Origin: Eretmocerus hayati
Taxonomy: Eukaryota; Arthropoda; Insecta; Hymenoptera; Aphelinidae
NCBI GenBank assembly: GCA_029851415.1
Contig: CM056744.1
Span: 13,337,268-13,401,267 of the forward strand
DNA length: 64,000 bases
Direction: 5' to 3'
Below the pieces are notes generated by a model that saw nothing but the letters and a program-made list of their open reading frames with translations, made no database searches and was not told the origin of the DNA. This document shows, in pieces, positions 12,401 through 25,687 of this stretch. Within the stretch, counting starts at the first letter, position 1. Every line of letters starts with the position of its first letter. The translations under genes were made by a program, and so were the position numbers.

Positions 12401-15400
12401 CGTTATGGAGAAATTATATCGTAGTGATTAGTGTGGAACACTTTTATACAAGTGCCATCATCGTTCAATTAATGTGTGCGAGTTTCGGTGAGGAAATTGA
12501 AGGGGACCTGTTGTGAATGATGCTGATGTAGAGTTGAAGGGTTAACACGAGGGTAACACGTGACCGAAACGCGTGCTCAAACATTGCAAACCTTGATGAT
12601 TTGTTTTGCACGTGTTGCACTTTTTTGAAGTGGGAAAATTAGTAATCTGAGTCGGTATAAGCAGTTTCAGTTAGAGATATTTTTACACAGATTTATGATT
12701 TCGTTCATCCTAAAATGAAATTTTTTTCAATTTATCGCCGAACTCAAGTCTGAAGTTGTCCCTTTCTGCATTTTTCCATATGAATTCTTCTTCATACAGT
12801 TAAAAACTGTCAAACATTGATCACAAGATCAATTTCAACGGGATTGTACACATTGTTAAAATATGATGTCTGAACCATTTTTATCTCTGATGAAAGATTA
12901 TACCCTCGACAGTGAAACTCACTAGCAATAATGTGAATCGCAAAAAAATTGATTGCATTTTTTTGTAGGCTGTCATCTTCTTACAGAATGAAACTTCCCA
13001 AGTCACTCGTATTACAATTTTTCTGAACTCGACGACTCAATTTTTTCATTAAGGACTCTACCGTGGAATATGAATAATCGAACTGGCAAACGGGTAAACT
13101 TTTATCGTGAATCTTGAACGTAAGCTCGTTACGCATAAAAATTGTCAGTGACTTGAATGTGAACTGCTCTATCAATAGATATCACGTGAGGTTTCAGAGA
13201 TGTACGAATTAACCTGATGAGAGCCTGAAAAAAATGTAAAGTAATAAGATATTGATGACTTACTTAATGAATTAAATGCTGATTTCAGGAAAAAATCGAG
13301 TACTTTTTCCTGGTGGTTTTCACGTCAGAATGTTTTATGAAGATCATCGCTTACGGCTTCGTGATGCATCAGGGAGCTTACTTACGCAACGGATGGAATT
13401 TGCTCGATTTTACCATCGTCGTCATCGGGTAAATATTAATAAATTATCTAATGCTCTTACATTGATACCGTCTATCATAAGAATCTATATCGATGGAAAA
13501 TTTTGTGATGTGAAAGTATCCCATCTTCTAATAAGGAGGAATGGATGAGTAGAAGAAAATAAAACAAATAATCCATTTATCGGATCAAATATTCATTTTA
13601 TAAAATTTTGAAAAAATATAGAATTTTGTAGGCGTAGTCGAGGGCGCAGCTTCCAAGCAAGCAACAAGTATAAACTCTTTTTCAAGTGTTTTTAATTTGC
13701 ACTGAACTGTTCTCAAAATTTCAATCCGTATTAGAGTTTTTCTTGCGTGATTTTTGGAAATTATTTTGAATGTATGAGAACAGTTAAAATCTCATTTTTA
13801 TCGTGTATGGCTCATCAAGTCTCCCGATGCTTTTCCGACTTTCTACATGAATGATGAAAAAGATGATCTAAAATATGGGTTTAATGTTATTGAAGTCCAT
13901 TCAATTTTAAATAAGTATGCGCACAGATCCGATCAGAACTACCTGCTGCTATGCTCATGATTCATTTGAATTTTTTATTCTGCGGTCCAATCTCTGCACT
14001 ACATAATAACACTCATGTATGGATAATTTTCAAGTGTTTGTGAAATTCTATGCGTGATAGTTACTTTTCCGACCATTCCAATTTTTTGAGACATTGAATC
14101 AGATTAATATAAGAAACCGTCAGTTTGAGGCTCAATATTTTCGAAATTATACTTAGGGAGTTTGAGCATTTCCTATTATCACTATTGCCAATCAGTGAAA
14201 TACAGTTTCCAAGTAAATATCCAAGATACTGCAGAGTCAATGGTAATACGATTTAGCTATTCAAAAAATAAATTTTGTGCTTGCATCTCGCATCAATCTC
14301 TAAGAAGCTCTGCACGAGCTACCTCTATCGAATTTACCTAATGGAAAAGTCACATACATTTTCTTTGAGGTAAAATTTTCATTCCATTGATGGATAGAGT
14401 TTAAAGCTTACAAGCTTTCTCGATAATTCCATCAATATTTCATGATTTTATCGATTCTGTCGTGAAAACAAGCTCTGCTAAAATTTTCTAGTTTCGTAAA
14501 ATTCCGTAAAAATTTTCTTAGAGTTCCAGGCTAAAACAGAAATCATACATGCATAAGATGTATATTCACCCTGCCTCAACCACCATATCATTAAATAATT
14601 GAATTTCCCATGCATAAAAATGTGAATGTATTTGTACTTTTGCAGAGCGATGAGCATCGTGCTAACAGCTTTTATGAAAGAAGGCTTCGACGTCAAGGCT
14701 CTACGAGCTTTTCGAGTATTGCGTCCCCTCAGACTTGTTTCCGGCGTGCCAAGTAAGTCAATCGCTCATCCCTCCGTCCGATCTATAATCACACACGACT
14801 GACATGACGCACCATTAACCTCACTCTTTTCCTCACTCCACTACCTTTACATCTACACATGTGATATGATGATCCACCCACGTACAACCGTGTATAGCTG
14901 ATTTTCGTACACAATCCCGAAAAGTTTACAGAGGCAAATAGAAAGAAGACTAGTCGATTTATCGATTTGCAACCACTCTGCTTCCGTTTCAAGTTTGAGC
15001 GTTTGATTTTCATCTATTTCCGTTTGTTTTTGGTTTGTCTTCTGTAAATTTTGTATGATTGCAATAAGGTAGATTCTAATCAAGACGAACTCAGTAGTGC
15101 TAAGCTTCCCTCAAAAATTCTCCGGGTAGTTGGCAATGTGGTTATTGTGCTGTAAAATTTCTGATTAAAAATTGCTGAGGATAATTCAACAAGATAGAAA
15201 AATCCAAAAGTATACTTGTGTGTCCTCGTGTCGCTGTGCCGGCGGAATTAAACATGATTACTTTGGAACAGACCCCGAAACATTTTTGAACTCTACCGCA
15301 GATTCACATCCTCTGTCAAGATTCTATACTATAGTGCAAATCTTTTGGCGTATATGCGATATTTGTACTTCGGTCTATTCTTAGTTAGGACCACAACCCC

Positions 15401-18400
15401 GATATTCTGATGAATTTGAAGACGTTTACGGAATTAACTTCCTAGCTAACATTTCATAGAAGATTCGAAGGGTATAGGGATGAATTTACAAAATGTATGA
15501 CTTTCTTCATGGAATCAAACTTAGATCAGCAGGGTTATTATAATACAACTTCCAAAATACTAAATATCCGACGTGATATCGTGCGGTGATTTAAAAAATG
15601 CAGCCAGTTCCGTTTCATATCATTATGATTTTCATATGATTGACCGAAACGGTCTTGAAAGGTAGATATCAAGATTTCCACTTTGGACTCTGATAGTGTG
15701 AAAAAACCTCACGTCAGGATGAGTATCAACTTTCAAAAAGTATTAAAGTATGGACCGGTGCAAGTGCTGTTGTGTTCGTCAAACGAGGAGTATTAGGGTA
15801 CTATGAAGATTTGTTATCGAATACCCGAGCCGAGAGTCACGATCGAGAGCTGAGGTATTAGTATTCTGAAACAGGCACTCGAATCAAGACTCGTGATTGG
15901 GTGCTTAAGCCAAGACTAGTGGCCGAGTATTCAAGAGAACAACTAGTCCAAATTAGGTACTCGATCATGAGGCTTGGCTTGGGTACTCAATCACGAACCT
16001 TGACTTCAGTTTTTAATCACGAGCCTTGGCTCGAGTACACACATGGTTATAATGAGCAGCTCGAGCACTTGATAACTTTTCTTGGCCCGAGAGCGCAGTT
16101 ACGATGAGTAGTTGTGATCGAGTACTTGAGCTGACAGTCTGCGCAACAGATCCTCGAGCCAATACCTATGATTTTTTGTTTAAGCTAAAACTCGTACCAA
16201 GTACCAAGTTTTCGAGCTCCTAGTCCGAACCAAGCCCTCGAGCCAAGATTCTTGACTAAATACTCGTGATTGAGTACTCTATCACAAGTTTTGGCTTCAG
16301 TACCTGGCTCGGACTAGTAGTTCAATTTCTCGATCACGAACCTAGGCTCGAGTATCTGAATTGGAATACCAGGTCGACAACTCGATCTCTTATCTTGGCT
16401 AGAAAGCTTAGTCACGCTGAGTTGTTGAGATCGAGTACTCGAGCTAGTAGTACGAATCAGGTACTCAGGGCAAGACTCAAAATTGTGTGCTCAAGTCAAA
16501 ACTCGTGCCATATACCAAGTACTCGAGCCTAGGCTCGTGATCAAGTACGCGAGCTTCTAGTCCCAACCAGTTTCTCGAGTTAAGAAGCGTGACTAAGTGC
16601 TCGAGCCAAGATTTGTGATCGAGCACTCAATCACGAGCCTTGTCTTGAGTACCTGGTTTAGACTAGGAGTCCGAGAACCTGATCACGAACCTAGGACTGA
16701 ATACCTGGTTTGGAATACCACCTCGACGACTCGATCCCTCATCTTGGCTTGAAAGCTCATTCACGGTGAGTGGTTGAGATCGAGTACTCGGGCTAGTAGT
16801 CCGAATCAGGTACTCGGGGCAAGACTCGTGATTGTGTGCTCCAGTCAAAGCTCGTGCTAAGTCCCAAGTACTCGAGCCTCTAGTCCGAGCCAGGTCCTCG
16901 AGCCAAGACTCGTGACTAGATGCTCGTGATTGAGTACTCGATCACGAGTCTTGGCTTGAGTCTCTGGTTTGGACTAGTAGTCCGAGAACCTGATCACGAA
17001 CCTAGGATTGAATACCTGGTTTGGAATACCACCTCGACAACTCGATCCCTCATCTTGGCTCGAAAGCTCAATCATGGTGAGTGGTTGAGATCAAGTACTC
17101 GGGCTAGTAGTCCGAATCAGGTACTCGGGGCAAGACTCGTGATTGTGTGCTCAAGTGAAAGCTCGTGCTAAGTACCAAGTACTCGAGCCTCTAGTCCGAG
17201 CCAGGTCCTCGAGCCAAGACTCGTGACTAGATGCTCGTGATTGAGTACTCGATCACGAGTCTTGGCTTGAGTACCTGGTTTGGACCAGTAGTCCGAGAAC
17301 CTGATCACGAACCTAGGTTTGAATACCTGGTTTGGAATACTAGCTCGACCACTCGATCCCTTATCTTGGCTTGAAAGCTCAATCACGGTGAGTTGTTGAG
17401 ATCGAGTACTCGGGCTAGTAGTCCGAATCAGGTACTTGGGGCAAGACTCGTGATTGAGTGCTCAAGGTAAAGCTCGTGCTAAGTACCAAGTACTCGAGCC
17501 TCTAGTCCGAGCCAGGTCCTCGAGCCAAGACTCGTGACTAGATGCTCGTGATTGAGTACTCGATCACGAGTCTTGGCTTGAGTACCTGGGTTGGACCAGT
17601 AGTCCGAGAACCTGATCACGAACCTAGGTTTGAATACCTGGTTTGGAATACCACCTCGACGACTCGATCCCTCATCTTGGCTTGAAAGCTCATTCACGGT
17701 GAGTGGTTGAGATCGAGTACTCGGGCTAGTAGTCCGAATCAGGTACTCGGGGCAAGACTCGTGATTGTGTGCTCCAGTCAAAGCTCGTGCTAAGTACCAA
17801 GTACTCGAGCCTCTAGTCCGAGCCAGGTCCTCGAGCCAAGACTCGTGACTAGATGCTCGTGATTGAGTACTCGATCACGAGTCTTGGCTTGAGTCTCTGG
17901 TTTGGACTAGTAGTCCGAGAACCTGATCACGAACCTAGGATTGAATACCTGGTTTGGAATACCACCTCGACAACTCGATCCCTCATCTTGGCTCGAAAGC
18001 TCAATCATGGTGAGTGGTTGAGATCAAGTACTCGGGCTAGTAGTCCGAATCAGGTACTCGGGGCAAGACTCGTGATTGTGTGCTCAAGTGAAAGCTCGTG
18101 CTAAGTACCAAGTACTCGAGCCTCTAGTCCGAGCCAGGTCCTCGAGCCAAGACTCGTGACTAGATGCTCGTGATTGAGTACTCGATCACGAGTCTTGGCT
18201 TGAGTACCTGGTTTGGACCAGTAGTCCGAGAACCTGATCACGAACCTAGGTTTGAATACCTGGTTTGGAATACTAGCTCGACCACTCGATCCCTTATCTT
18301 GGCTTGAAAGCTCAATCACGGTGAGTTGTTGAGATCGAGTACTCGGGCTAGTAGTCCGAATCAGGTACTTGGGGCAAGACTCGTGATTGAGTGCTCAAGG

Positions 18401-21400
18401 TAAAGCTCGTGCTAAGTACCAAGTACTCGAGCCTCTAGTCCGAGCCAGGTCCTCGAGCCAAGACTCGTGACTAGATGCTCGTGATTGAGTACTCGATCAC
18501 GAGTCTTGGCTTGAGTACCTGGGTTGGACCAGTAGTCCGAGAACCTGATCACGAACCTAGGTTTGAATACCTGGTTTGGAATACCACCTCGACGACTCGA
18601 TCCCTCATCTTGGCTTGAAAGCTCATTCACGGTGAGTGGTTGAGATCGAGTACTCGGGCTAGTAGTCCGAATCAGGTACTCGGGGCAAGACTCGTGATTG
18701 TGTGCTCCAGTCAAAGCTCGTGCTAAGTACCAAGTACTCGAGCCTCTAGTCCGAGCCAGGTCCTCGAGCCAAGACTCGTGACTAGATGCTCGTGATTGAG
18801 TACTCGATCACGAGTCTTGGCTTGAGTCTCTGGTTTGGACTAGTAGTCCGAGAACCTGATCACGAACCTAGGATTGAATACCTGGTTTGGAATACCACCT
18901 CGACAACTCGATCCCTCATCTTGGCTCGAAAGCTCAATCATGGTGAGTGGTTGAGATCAAGTACTCGGGCTAGTAGTCCGAATCAGGTACTCGGGGCAAG
19001 ACTCGTGATTGTGTGCTCAAGTGAAAGCTCGTGCTAAGTACCAAGTACTCGAGCCTCTAGTCCGAGCCAGGTCCTCGAGCCAAGACTCGTGACTAGATGC
19101 TCGTGATTGAGTACTCGATCACGAGTCTTGGCTTGAGTACCTGGTTTGGACCAGTAGTCCGAGAACCTGATCACGAACCTAGGTTTGAATACCTGGTTTG
19201 GAATACTAGCTCGACCACTCGATCCCTTATCTTGGCTTGAAAGCTCAATCACGGTGAGTTGTTGAGATCGAGTACTCGGGCTAGTAGTCCGAATCAGGTA
19301 CTTGGGGCAAGACTCGTGATTGAGTGCTCAAGGTAAAGCTCGTGCTAAGTACCAAGTACTCGAGCCTCTAGTCCGAGCCAGGTCCTCGAGCCAAGACTCG
19401 TGACTAGATGCTCGTGATTGAGTACTCGATCACGAGTCTTGGCTTGAGTACCTGGTTTGGACCAGTAGTCCGAGAACCTGATCACGAACCTAGGTTTGAA
19501 TACCTGGTTTGGAATACTAGCTCGACCACTCGATCCCTTATCTTGGCTTGAAAGCTCAATCACGGTGAGTGGTTGAGATCGAGTACTCGGGCTAGTAGTC
19601 CGAATCAGGTACTTGGGGTAAGACTCGTGATTGAGTGCTCAAGGTAAAGCTCGTGCTAAGTACCAAGTACTCGAGCCTCTAGTCCGAGCCAGGTCCTCGA
19701 GCCAAGACTCGTGACTAAATGCTCGTGATTGAGTACTCGATCACGAGTCTTGGCTTGAGTTTCTGGTTCGGAAAATTTAGTTCAAGTTCCTGATTACGAA
19801 CCTAGGCTCGAATACCTGGTTGGAATACCACCTCGACGACTCGATCCCTCATCTTGGCTCGAAAGCTCAATCACGGTGAGTGGTTGAGATCGAGTACTCG
19901 GCCTAGTAGTTTGAATCAGGTTCTCAGGGCAAGATTCGTGATTGGGTACCCATGTAAAAAGTTGTTAGAGTAGCTCGTGATGGAGTTGCTTAATTACCCG
20001 ATCATAGTTCTTCGCTTAGGTACCCAATCGCGAGTGACGACCCGAGTGGTAGATCGAGACTTTTTGCTTAGTTTCTCGATTACAAATCTCCACTGAGAAA
20101 AAGTTTTACATTGTTCTTAGAATCTCAATGCTCCTCGTAAGAGGGACGATGTACAATGCGAACCTTTTGAGATTTTGAGTTCATTCTCAGAAGTCAATAA
20201 CTGAACATTCATCCGTATCAATTTCCAGAGCTGAAGGTCGAAAGTTTTATATCACCTTTGAAAAATCCTTATTGGCCTGTCATCTTAAAATTCCGACGTA
20301 ATGAGGCAAAATTATTGGTATTTTTGAAGTTAGCTCGGGTATTCTAGAAATCGTTAGTTTTCATATTCACGGTAAGCGGTTCCATTACAATGTCTTATGG
20401 GTCTTGATTGGTTCACAATTGGAAGATCATCTGAATTCTTTCAGATGTTGATCAGTAGATTCGTCATAGAGTCAAAAATTAGTCAGCATTAAAATTATGA
20501 TATCGATCTTTTTCAATTGAAGACGTTTATCATATACCCTCATCAGGCGTGCACTGTCGTGACATGTCATATCAAGTGAAGAAAGTCAACCGCAGAGACT
20601 TTGCTTTCAGAAATTTTCGGTCAATTTCGACCAACTTGACATTACCACCTTTGTCACAAAAGGACTATGAGTCAAATTTGTCATGAAAATTAATCGATAT
20701 GATGGATAAAACTAAAATATCCTTTACACCAAAACATGAAAAATACCCTGAATAAGACAAAATGTCGCATACACACAATTCATAATGTCTATAATCTATC
20801 CAATACAGGTCTGCAGGTGGTGTTGAACTCAATCTTGAGAGCTATGGTCCCATTGTTACACATAGCCTTGCTCGTCATTTTCGTGATTATCATCTACGCC
20901 ATAATCGGACTCGAGCTATTCTCCGGGAAACTTCATTCAACTTGCTGGAACAATGTCACGGGTAACTATCTTGTCCTACTAAGGATGTCAAAAGAGGAAT
21001 TTTGTGGAGAGTATATTCTACAGAAAGCTTTGATGCGGGTCGTTATGCAGTTAAGACAACGATAATCTGATTCAGAGGTTCATTAAAAGTTGAATCATTT
21101 TTACCTCGGAGCAGGAATAAAGTTGCTGCATTTTATTGCCTCATATGCATCATTTGTGGACGCACCCTTATAGAAGAGCACCCCTAGATTTAGGTAGTAT
21201 TCTCGAGTTAATTATAACTTGAAAATCATCGAGTCACCGTGAGATTCATGACATCTCAATTTATTTTTCAACTTTTTCTGAGTGTTATAGAAAACAAGTT
21301 ATTATCAAGATCAAGCTGAAAATAGAAGAGAAGGTGATTTTGACCAGAAAAAAACATTATTATCTAGGGACTGAGTTCCTACACATACTCGAGTTACGAT

Positions 21401-22451
21401 TGATGTACAAAGTATGTTATCTATGAAAATTTCTTTATAGGCGAAATGTGGGACGATCCTCATCCATGCGGTAACAATGGTTATCAGTGCAGCAAACTCG
21501 GCGAGGACTGGATCTGCGATACAAAGCGTTATTGGGCTGGACCCAACTTTGGTATCACAAATTTTGACAACTTTGGCCTCGCCATGCTGACAGTTTTCCA
21601 ATGCGTTACTCTTGAAGGTTGGACCGATGTTCTCTATACGGTAACTTGATTCCTTACATCTCTTTTCCGAGTAAGAAGTGTATTCATACCACGTTGATAC
21701 ACGGTACATACTTCAGAAATCATAAAACTCAAAGAAGACACCTTGAGGATAGAATGATCGACATTCCCCTTTAGGAATAAAAATGGCACAAAAACTCTAA
21801 TAACGGTCCTTTTCAGGCTCCAAAAAAACAATTAGGAACTCGATTTTTGGTTTTTGATAGATCGGGTACCCCTCATTTGTGCGGGTACAAAAATTACTAG
21901 AATGAATGAATCCACGTAGGAGAGATACTTGGGATGATTGCTCCATTAAGGATTGAAATGAATTAGACTCATTTATTCGAGCACGAGGCATTGAAAAATA
22001 AAGATAACACTCTAATTCCGTTTTTTTATTTTATATTTTTATTTTATTTTTTTATTTTATCAATATACGGGCTATGTAGCCCATTACAAAGTTTAACAAA
22101 GCATAGTTTCCTTCTTGCCGTATAGCGGTGCACCATTTCAATAAATCAGAAATACATGATAATTCTCATGGATAAATGAAAATCCAATATAGATAAAATA
22201 TGTATACATAAGAACCAAAACAAACATAATAACTTCAACTATTCAGCAAACTGCCGGCGGACCTCATAACTGGTTTTTTCGTTTTATTCGTGCAATCAAA
22301 ATAATTATAGCTTAGAAGCATGTGAAATTAATTCTTCTTCAACACAGATTGAAGATGCAATGGGCAGCACTTGGCAGTGGATGTACTTCGTATCATTGGT
22401 GATTCTCGGTGCATTCTTCGTCATGAATCTGATTCTCGGAGTGTTGTCTGG
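9429..22451 (+). CDS. Ca-alpha1D: Voltage-gated L-type calcium channel alpha-1 subunit (Cav1 type), domain I exons, 3' incomplete
   Basis: Pore subunit admitting Ca2+ on depolarisation at the plasma membrane of muscle and neurons. Eight exons with GT-AG boundaries and continuous phase: 9429-9512, 10719-10951, 11543-11648, 13289-13428, 14646-14752, 20809-20961, 21441-21640, 22348-22451, giving 375 codons plus two bases. The N-terminus is Gly/Ala/Pro-rich; then come the conserved [20 protein letters not shown] junction and S1 (about 107-125), S2-S3 ending [15 protein letters not shown]4 with regularly spaced arginines ([16 protein letters not shown]), S5 ending [10 protein letters not shown], the pore with TLEGWTD (selectivity Glu near residue 333), and S6 ending [13 protein letters not shown]. 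The S5 segment [12 protein letters not shown] fits Cav1 rather than Cav2. The gene stops in mid-codon at 22451; domains II-IV were not found in the window. Confidence 0.93.
15830..20060. repeat. Satellite array of 311-bp monomers with 933-bp higher-order repeat, in an intron of Ca-alpha1D
   Basis: Monomers of 311 bp (for example equivalent positions 17168 and 17479) form a trimeric 933-bp unit. Identical segments recur at 16920, 17853 and 18786, and others at 17168, 18101 and 19034. The homogeneous part runs from about 16630 to 19660; at its right end one monomer type repeats at 311 bp (19034 and 19345), breaking the trimer. Both flanks (about 15830-16620 and 19660-20060) are diverged monomers. 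Each monomer holds a dyad such as 17208-17271, with 19-base arms (CTCGAGCCAAGACTCGTGA and its near complement). The open frames here are satellite artefacts. Confidence 0.9.
22015..22250 (-). mobile_element. Possible 3' end of a non-LTR retroelement or SINE
   Basis: Read on the minus strand, sequence containing GGGCTACATAGCCCGTATAT runs into TTGATAAAATAAAAAAATAA and further A-rich repeats, ending near 22020. A hairpin followed by a simple A-rich tail fits a LINE or SINE terminus. No coding part was recognised. Confidence 0.35.
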
Positions 22452-22834
22452 GTGAGTCAAAATTTGCTTCCTCATAATATCCCAAAAAAATTGTGAGTGC
22501 TCCTGAGTTCACCAAAGATCATGCTCAACACTGTATCCGTATACTTGCGATGAGATACCATCCAAGGCACTCGTGCTAAAATCTATCGGACAATGCTCTC
22601 ACTGAGTGTCTGAAATATTTACACAAAAATCAAGTTATGACGTTTTTGTGCCCGTAGCGACCACAAGTATTGCGAATTCTCTTGCAAACTCTTGAGAAAA
22701 TTTTGGTTTGCAACATAGTTTGTACGATAATCCCATAATTTATTTTAAATCGGCAGTTCATGAGAAAAATTTGACGAAAATTTGACTTTTCCCATATCTA
22801 TAGCCAAGACAGAATCCCTCCACGTGCATGAATA

Positions 22835-23010
22835 GTATATTTCCGTCCTGAGCGCAGTAGCCCATTTTGGGCACTAGGAAAGTTTGTCTGTCGAGCGAAG
22901 CGAGCCAGACATGTCCTCCAGTGCCCAAAATGGGCTTGTAAGCGAGGTGCGGATATATTTTTTCATTACGAGAACCCTAAAATCCTATTCAAACGCGGTA
23001 TTTTTAGGTT
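22835..23010. repeat. Foldback repeat with GAGCGAAGCGAGC centre, copy 1
   Basis: Inverted arms AGCCCATTTTGGGCACTAG and AGTGCCCAAAATGGGCTTG flank a centre containing GAGCGAAGCGAGCC. A tail follows with AACCCTAAAATCCTATTCAA and ATTTTTAGGTTA. A close copy lies at 45250-45415, and a diverged relative with different arms but a similar centre at 52330-52515. Confidence 0.7.
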
Positions 23011-23044
23011 AGGGTAATGAAATTACGTTTTTGATACACTGTGC

Positions 23045-23400
23045 ATAAATAGTCTACATATTATGATACAAGGGCGCAAACGATGGTTTTGCACTTCGAG
23101 TGACTTTTTTAGGCCCGAGAAATAGTCACGAGAAAGCGAAAACCGTTTCGCCCGAGTATCATACTATGTTTTTTGATCGTCTTTGCGCAAATGAGTCATT
23201 TGCACACTGTTTGTCGCTGTTCATTTGCTCACAGGAGATCAAAAAACATAGTATGATACTCGGGCGCAACGGTTTTCGCTTTCTCGTGACTATTTAGACC
23301 CTCGCCTGCGGCTCGGGCCTAAAAAAAAGTCACTCGAAGTGCGAAAACCGTCGTTTGCGCCCTTGTATCATAATATACTATTTTGATCTTCTCTGAGCAA
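23045..23400. repeat. Nested foldback element with GCGCAAAT core
   Basis: A long, nearly perfect inverted repeat. TTATGATACAAGGGCGCAAA near 23060 pairs with TTTGCGCCCTTGTATCATAA near 23355. Inside it, AGTATCATACTATGTTTTTT near 23155 pairs with AAAAAACATAGTATGATACT near 23240. The loop contains GCGCAAATGAGTCATTTGCAC. One arm also carries CTCGCCTGCGGCTCGGGCC. It links the GCGCAAAT clusters to the foldback family at 45 kb. Confidence 0.75.
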
Positions 23401-23660
23401 AATGAGCGACAAACAGTGTGCAAATGATTCATTCGCGCACAGACGATCAAAAAACGTATTTTGCGCACACTTTGCCGACTTTCACTAAAAGTTTATGAAC
23501 TATATTCTTGATAATTGTTAAAAAGTATAGTGCGACACACGGGAAAAAAATCTACCCTTTACATCCTCATGATGATCTCGAACCTCGCCTATGGATCAGT
23601 CCGGAAACCCATCATTCGAACGCAAAAAAAGTCATCACGCCCTTGTATCGAAATATACCA
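23400..23660. repeat. Degenerate foldback repeat fragments
   Basis: Contains further GTGTGCAAATGATTC and GCGCACA motifs, then a diverged CTCGCCTATGGATCAGTCCGG centre near 23585 and a CGCCCTTGTATCGAAATATACC end near 23638. It resembles part of the adjacent element and the 45 kb copies. It partly reaches the 3' end of HAP1. Confidence 0.5.
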
Positions 23661-23679
23661 TTGAAGTTTGATCATGTCA

Positions 23680-25687
23680 TTACAAAATATCCAAGTACAA
23701 AAATGTGTGTTTCAGACTGCATTCATAAATAATGATCTTCGATGAACGACACATACACTCACCTACTGTTTCTTGGTCATCTGACAGCACTAAATCGTTT
23801 GCCAATCGTTCAAAGTCATCCAAAGTACAAGACTCGCCACAACTTGGGAGTTGTTGAACCGTGAATTGTCTACTTAAGCCATCGTAGTAAAAGACCTAAA
23901 CCACCATTTCATGCAGAAGAATGAGTAAAAGCCAGAACTGTATCGATAATCTTTCATGGAACTATACCTTCACATAGTGACGATTTTGTATTTCATGCAG
24001 TTCTAAAAGAACTGCACTAGAAAAATCAGGCACGTGGGTTTGGGGTATTCCCAAATTTTGCAGCAGAGCGTAGACAGTGAATTCGTGACCACTATAGAGC
24101 ACAAATTTCTCATAATTTTTTGTCAAATTTTTCTCTACCGTTTTCATCCTCTCTATAATTTGCTCCAATAGATTTCCTGTTCAGTTATTCAAAAGAAAGA
24201 AATTTATATAATTATCTTCGGAGGTATGATGAACCGTCAAATAAAAGTGGATCTTGCAATGCTTGCTCACAAATGAAGGACGTATGAATGCATAAAATAT
24301 TCTGGAACACCTGTTGCTTTAAAAAAATCTGCTCTTTTAGGGAGATTTTTCAAATCTTGGTTATTATAGAGTGATTCCACTTACGGATGTGTTTCACTTA
24401 GGAGGTTTTACTGTATAGTATCATACCTCCATTCAATCTCCTCATCTTCTTGGTATAGCTAGTAATTTTCATGTATAAGTTGACTGCCTCCAAGAATTTT
24501 TCATCTGTGAGAATAGTCCTTACACTTTCGGGCATGGATAGGTTCATAGATGTTGCAGCCATAAGACCTCCGTACAGGCGAAATAATAAATCCACTCTAG
24601 AAATATTTTTACTCGTGCGGTCGGACAATTCTTTCATGTAATCATCAAAATCATCAATCTGAGCTTTGATTTCAGGAAATTCTTGATACAGCCTCTTTCT
24701 CTCGTTTTCAAACCTAAGGGATTCAAGTTGATGTTATTTTGCTTGGCAACTTGTTTCAAGGTGGGATAAGATGGGATTAGACATAACAAAATTTCTATCC
24801 GACTTTTGGTTTCAAGATACAGTTCAAATTCGTCCATCTCAGTTGTAATTTTTCTCGTTCGAAAATTGATCAGAATTCTTTTTTGTGAATTATTCGACAG
24901 TCTCATAGAACAGTCTTTTCGTGAATAAGAATAGAAAATTTTGTGGAGGTTCCTCATCGATGGTTCTAGTTAGTATAGTTTTTCTGATGAACTCACTCGG
25001 TATTTTCACCAGGGTTCAGCAACGTATCATTATCCATAGTATGAAAAAAAGAAATAGGCTGCCAGTTCAAATCATCATTCCAGACTTGCACACTTTTTGG
25101 AGGATACAAAGCGGCAAAAATCAGTTGCAAGCTCATTTTTGTCCTATCAAAATTCGAACTTTCTGCAAATACATCTTTTGGTGAGTATATGTCACCCAAG
25201 AAATCGTTGTATCGTTCTCGAAGCGATTCTCCAACTTCGTAAGCTCGAAGTTTTCCTCTCTGTTTTATAATTTTCAAGAAAATATGTCAAGTCAATCATT
25301 TAACTCATTATCTCAGTTTTACAAAAATCATCTATGGACAATATATTTGTACTTTTTGTCCATGAAAGGGGAAAAGGGTCGTGGTTAGAATAAACTGTAT
25401 CACTTACGTTTGTAAGTTGATCATATTCGACAGGATACAAGCCATAATTTAAAAATAATTCGGCCTCACTGAGAGCTGGCGTACGATCGCCATGTCTAAC
25501 AACCTGTAGAATAATTTTTCATGATCATATAGAGTTATGAAAATGAGTAAGAAGTTCTATCCGTATTTATTAGACTTACTGCAATCAGTAATTTCAGCGT
25601 TGAGCTATGACTTTCTGTACTTCCAAACTTTATGTAGATAAAATAAGTGAAGACTAAGGGGATAACTTTCTTCAGATTCATTCTCAT
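23680..25687 (-). CDS. Histidine acid phosphatase HAP1 (venom acid phosphatase Acph-1-like)
   Basis: Secreted phosphomonoesterase family. Exons on the minus strand: 25580-25687, 25408-25503, 24997-25259, 24427-24713, 23968-24176, 23680-23895, giving 392 residues. Residues 1-25 form a hydrophobic secretion signal. RHGDRTP begins at residue 39; YSGHE has His near 282. The arginine of the central RST[DE] motif is replaced by Glu (AESSNFDRTK), so the phosphate-binding set seen in prostatic acid phosphatase is incomplete. The usual YPNDP segment after RHGDRTP is absent and exon 4 is one codon longer than in its paralogs. The C-terminal PSCGESC keeps the paired cysteines. A GTGAGT just after the conserved C-terminal region could be a donor to a further exon; the stop at 23680 assumes read-through. 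Possibly a pseudoenzyme. Confidence 0.88.

Noticed and set aside
13390..13428. Longer reading of the 13276-13548 plus-strand ORF as a separate gene
   Set aside because: The correct frame is a different one: it encodes the S2-S3 exon of the calcium channel with clean splice sites at 13289 and 13428.
16920..19563. Repeated identical ORFs of 72-100 residues on both strands
   Set aside because: They are frames through the 311-bp satellite, recurring at 311 and 933 bp, and have no signals of genes.
15830..20060. Possible CRISPR-like array because of regular repeats
   Set aside because: Eukaryotic context, 311-bp monomers without unique spacers; it is a satellite.
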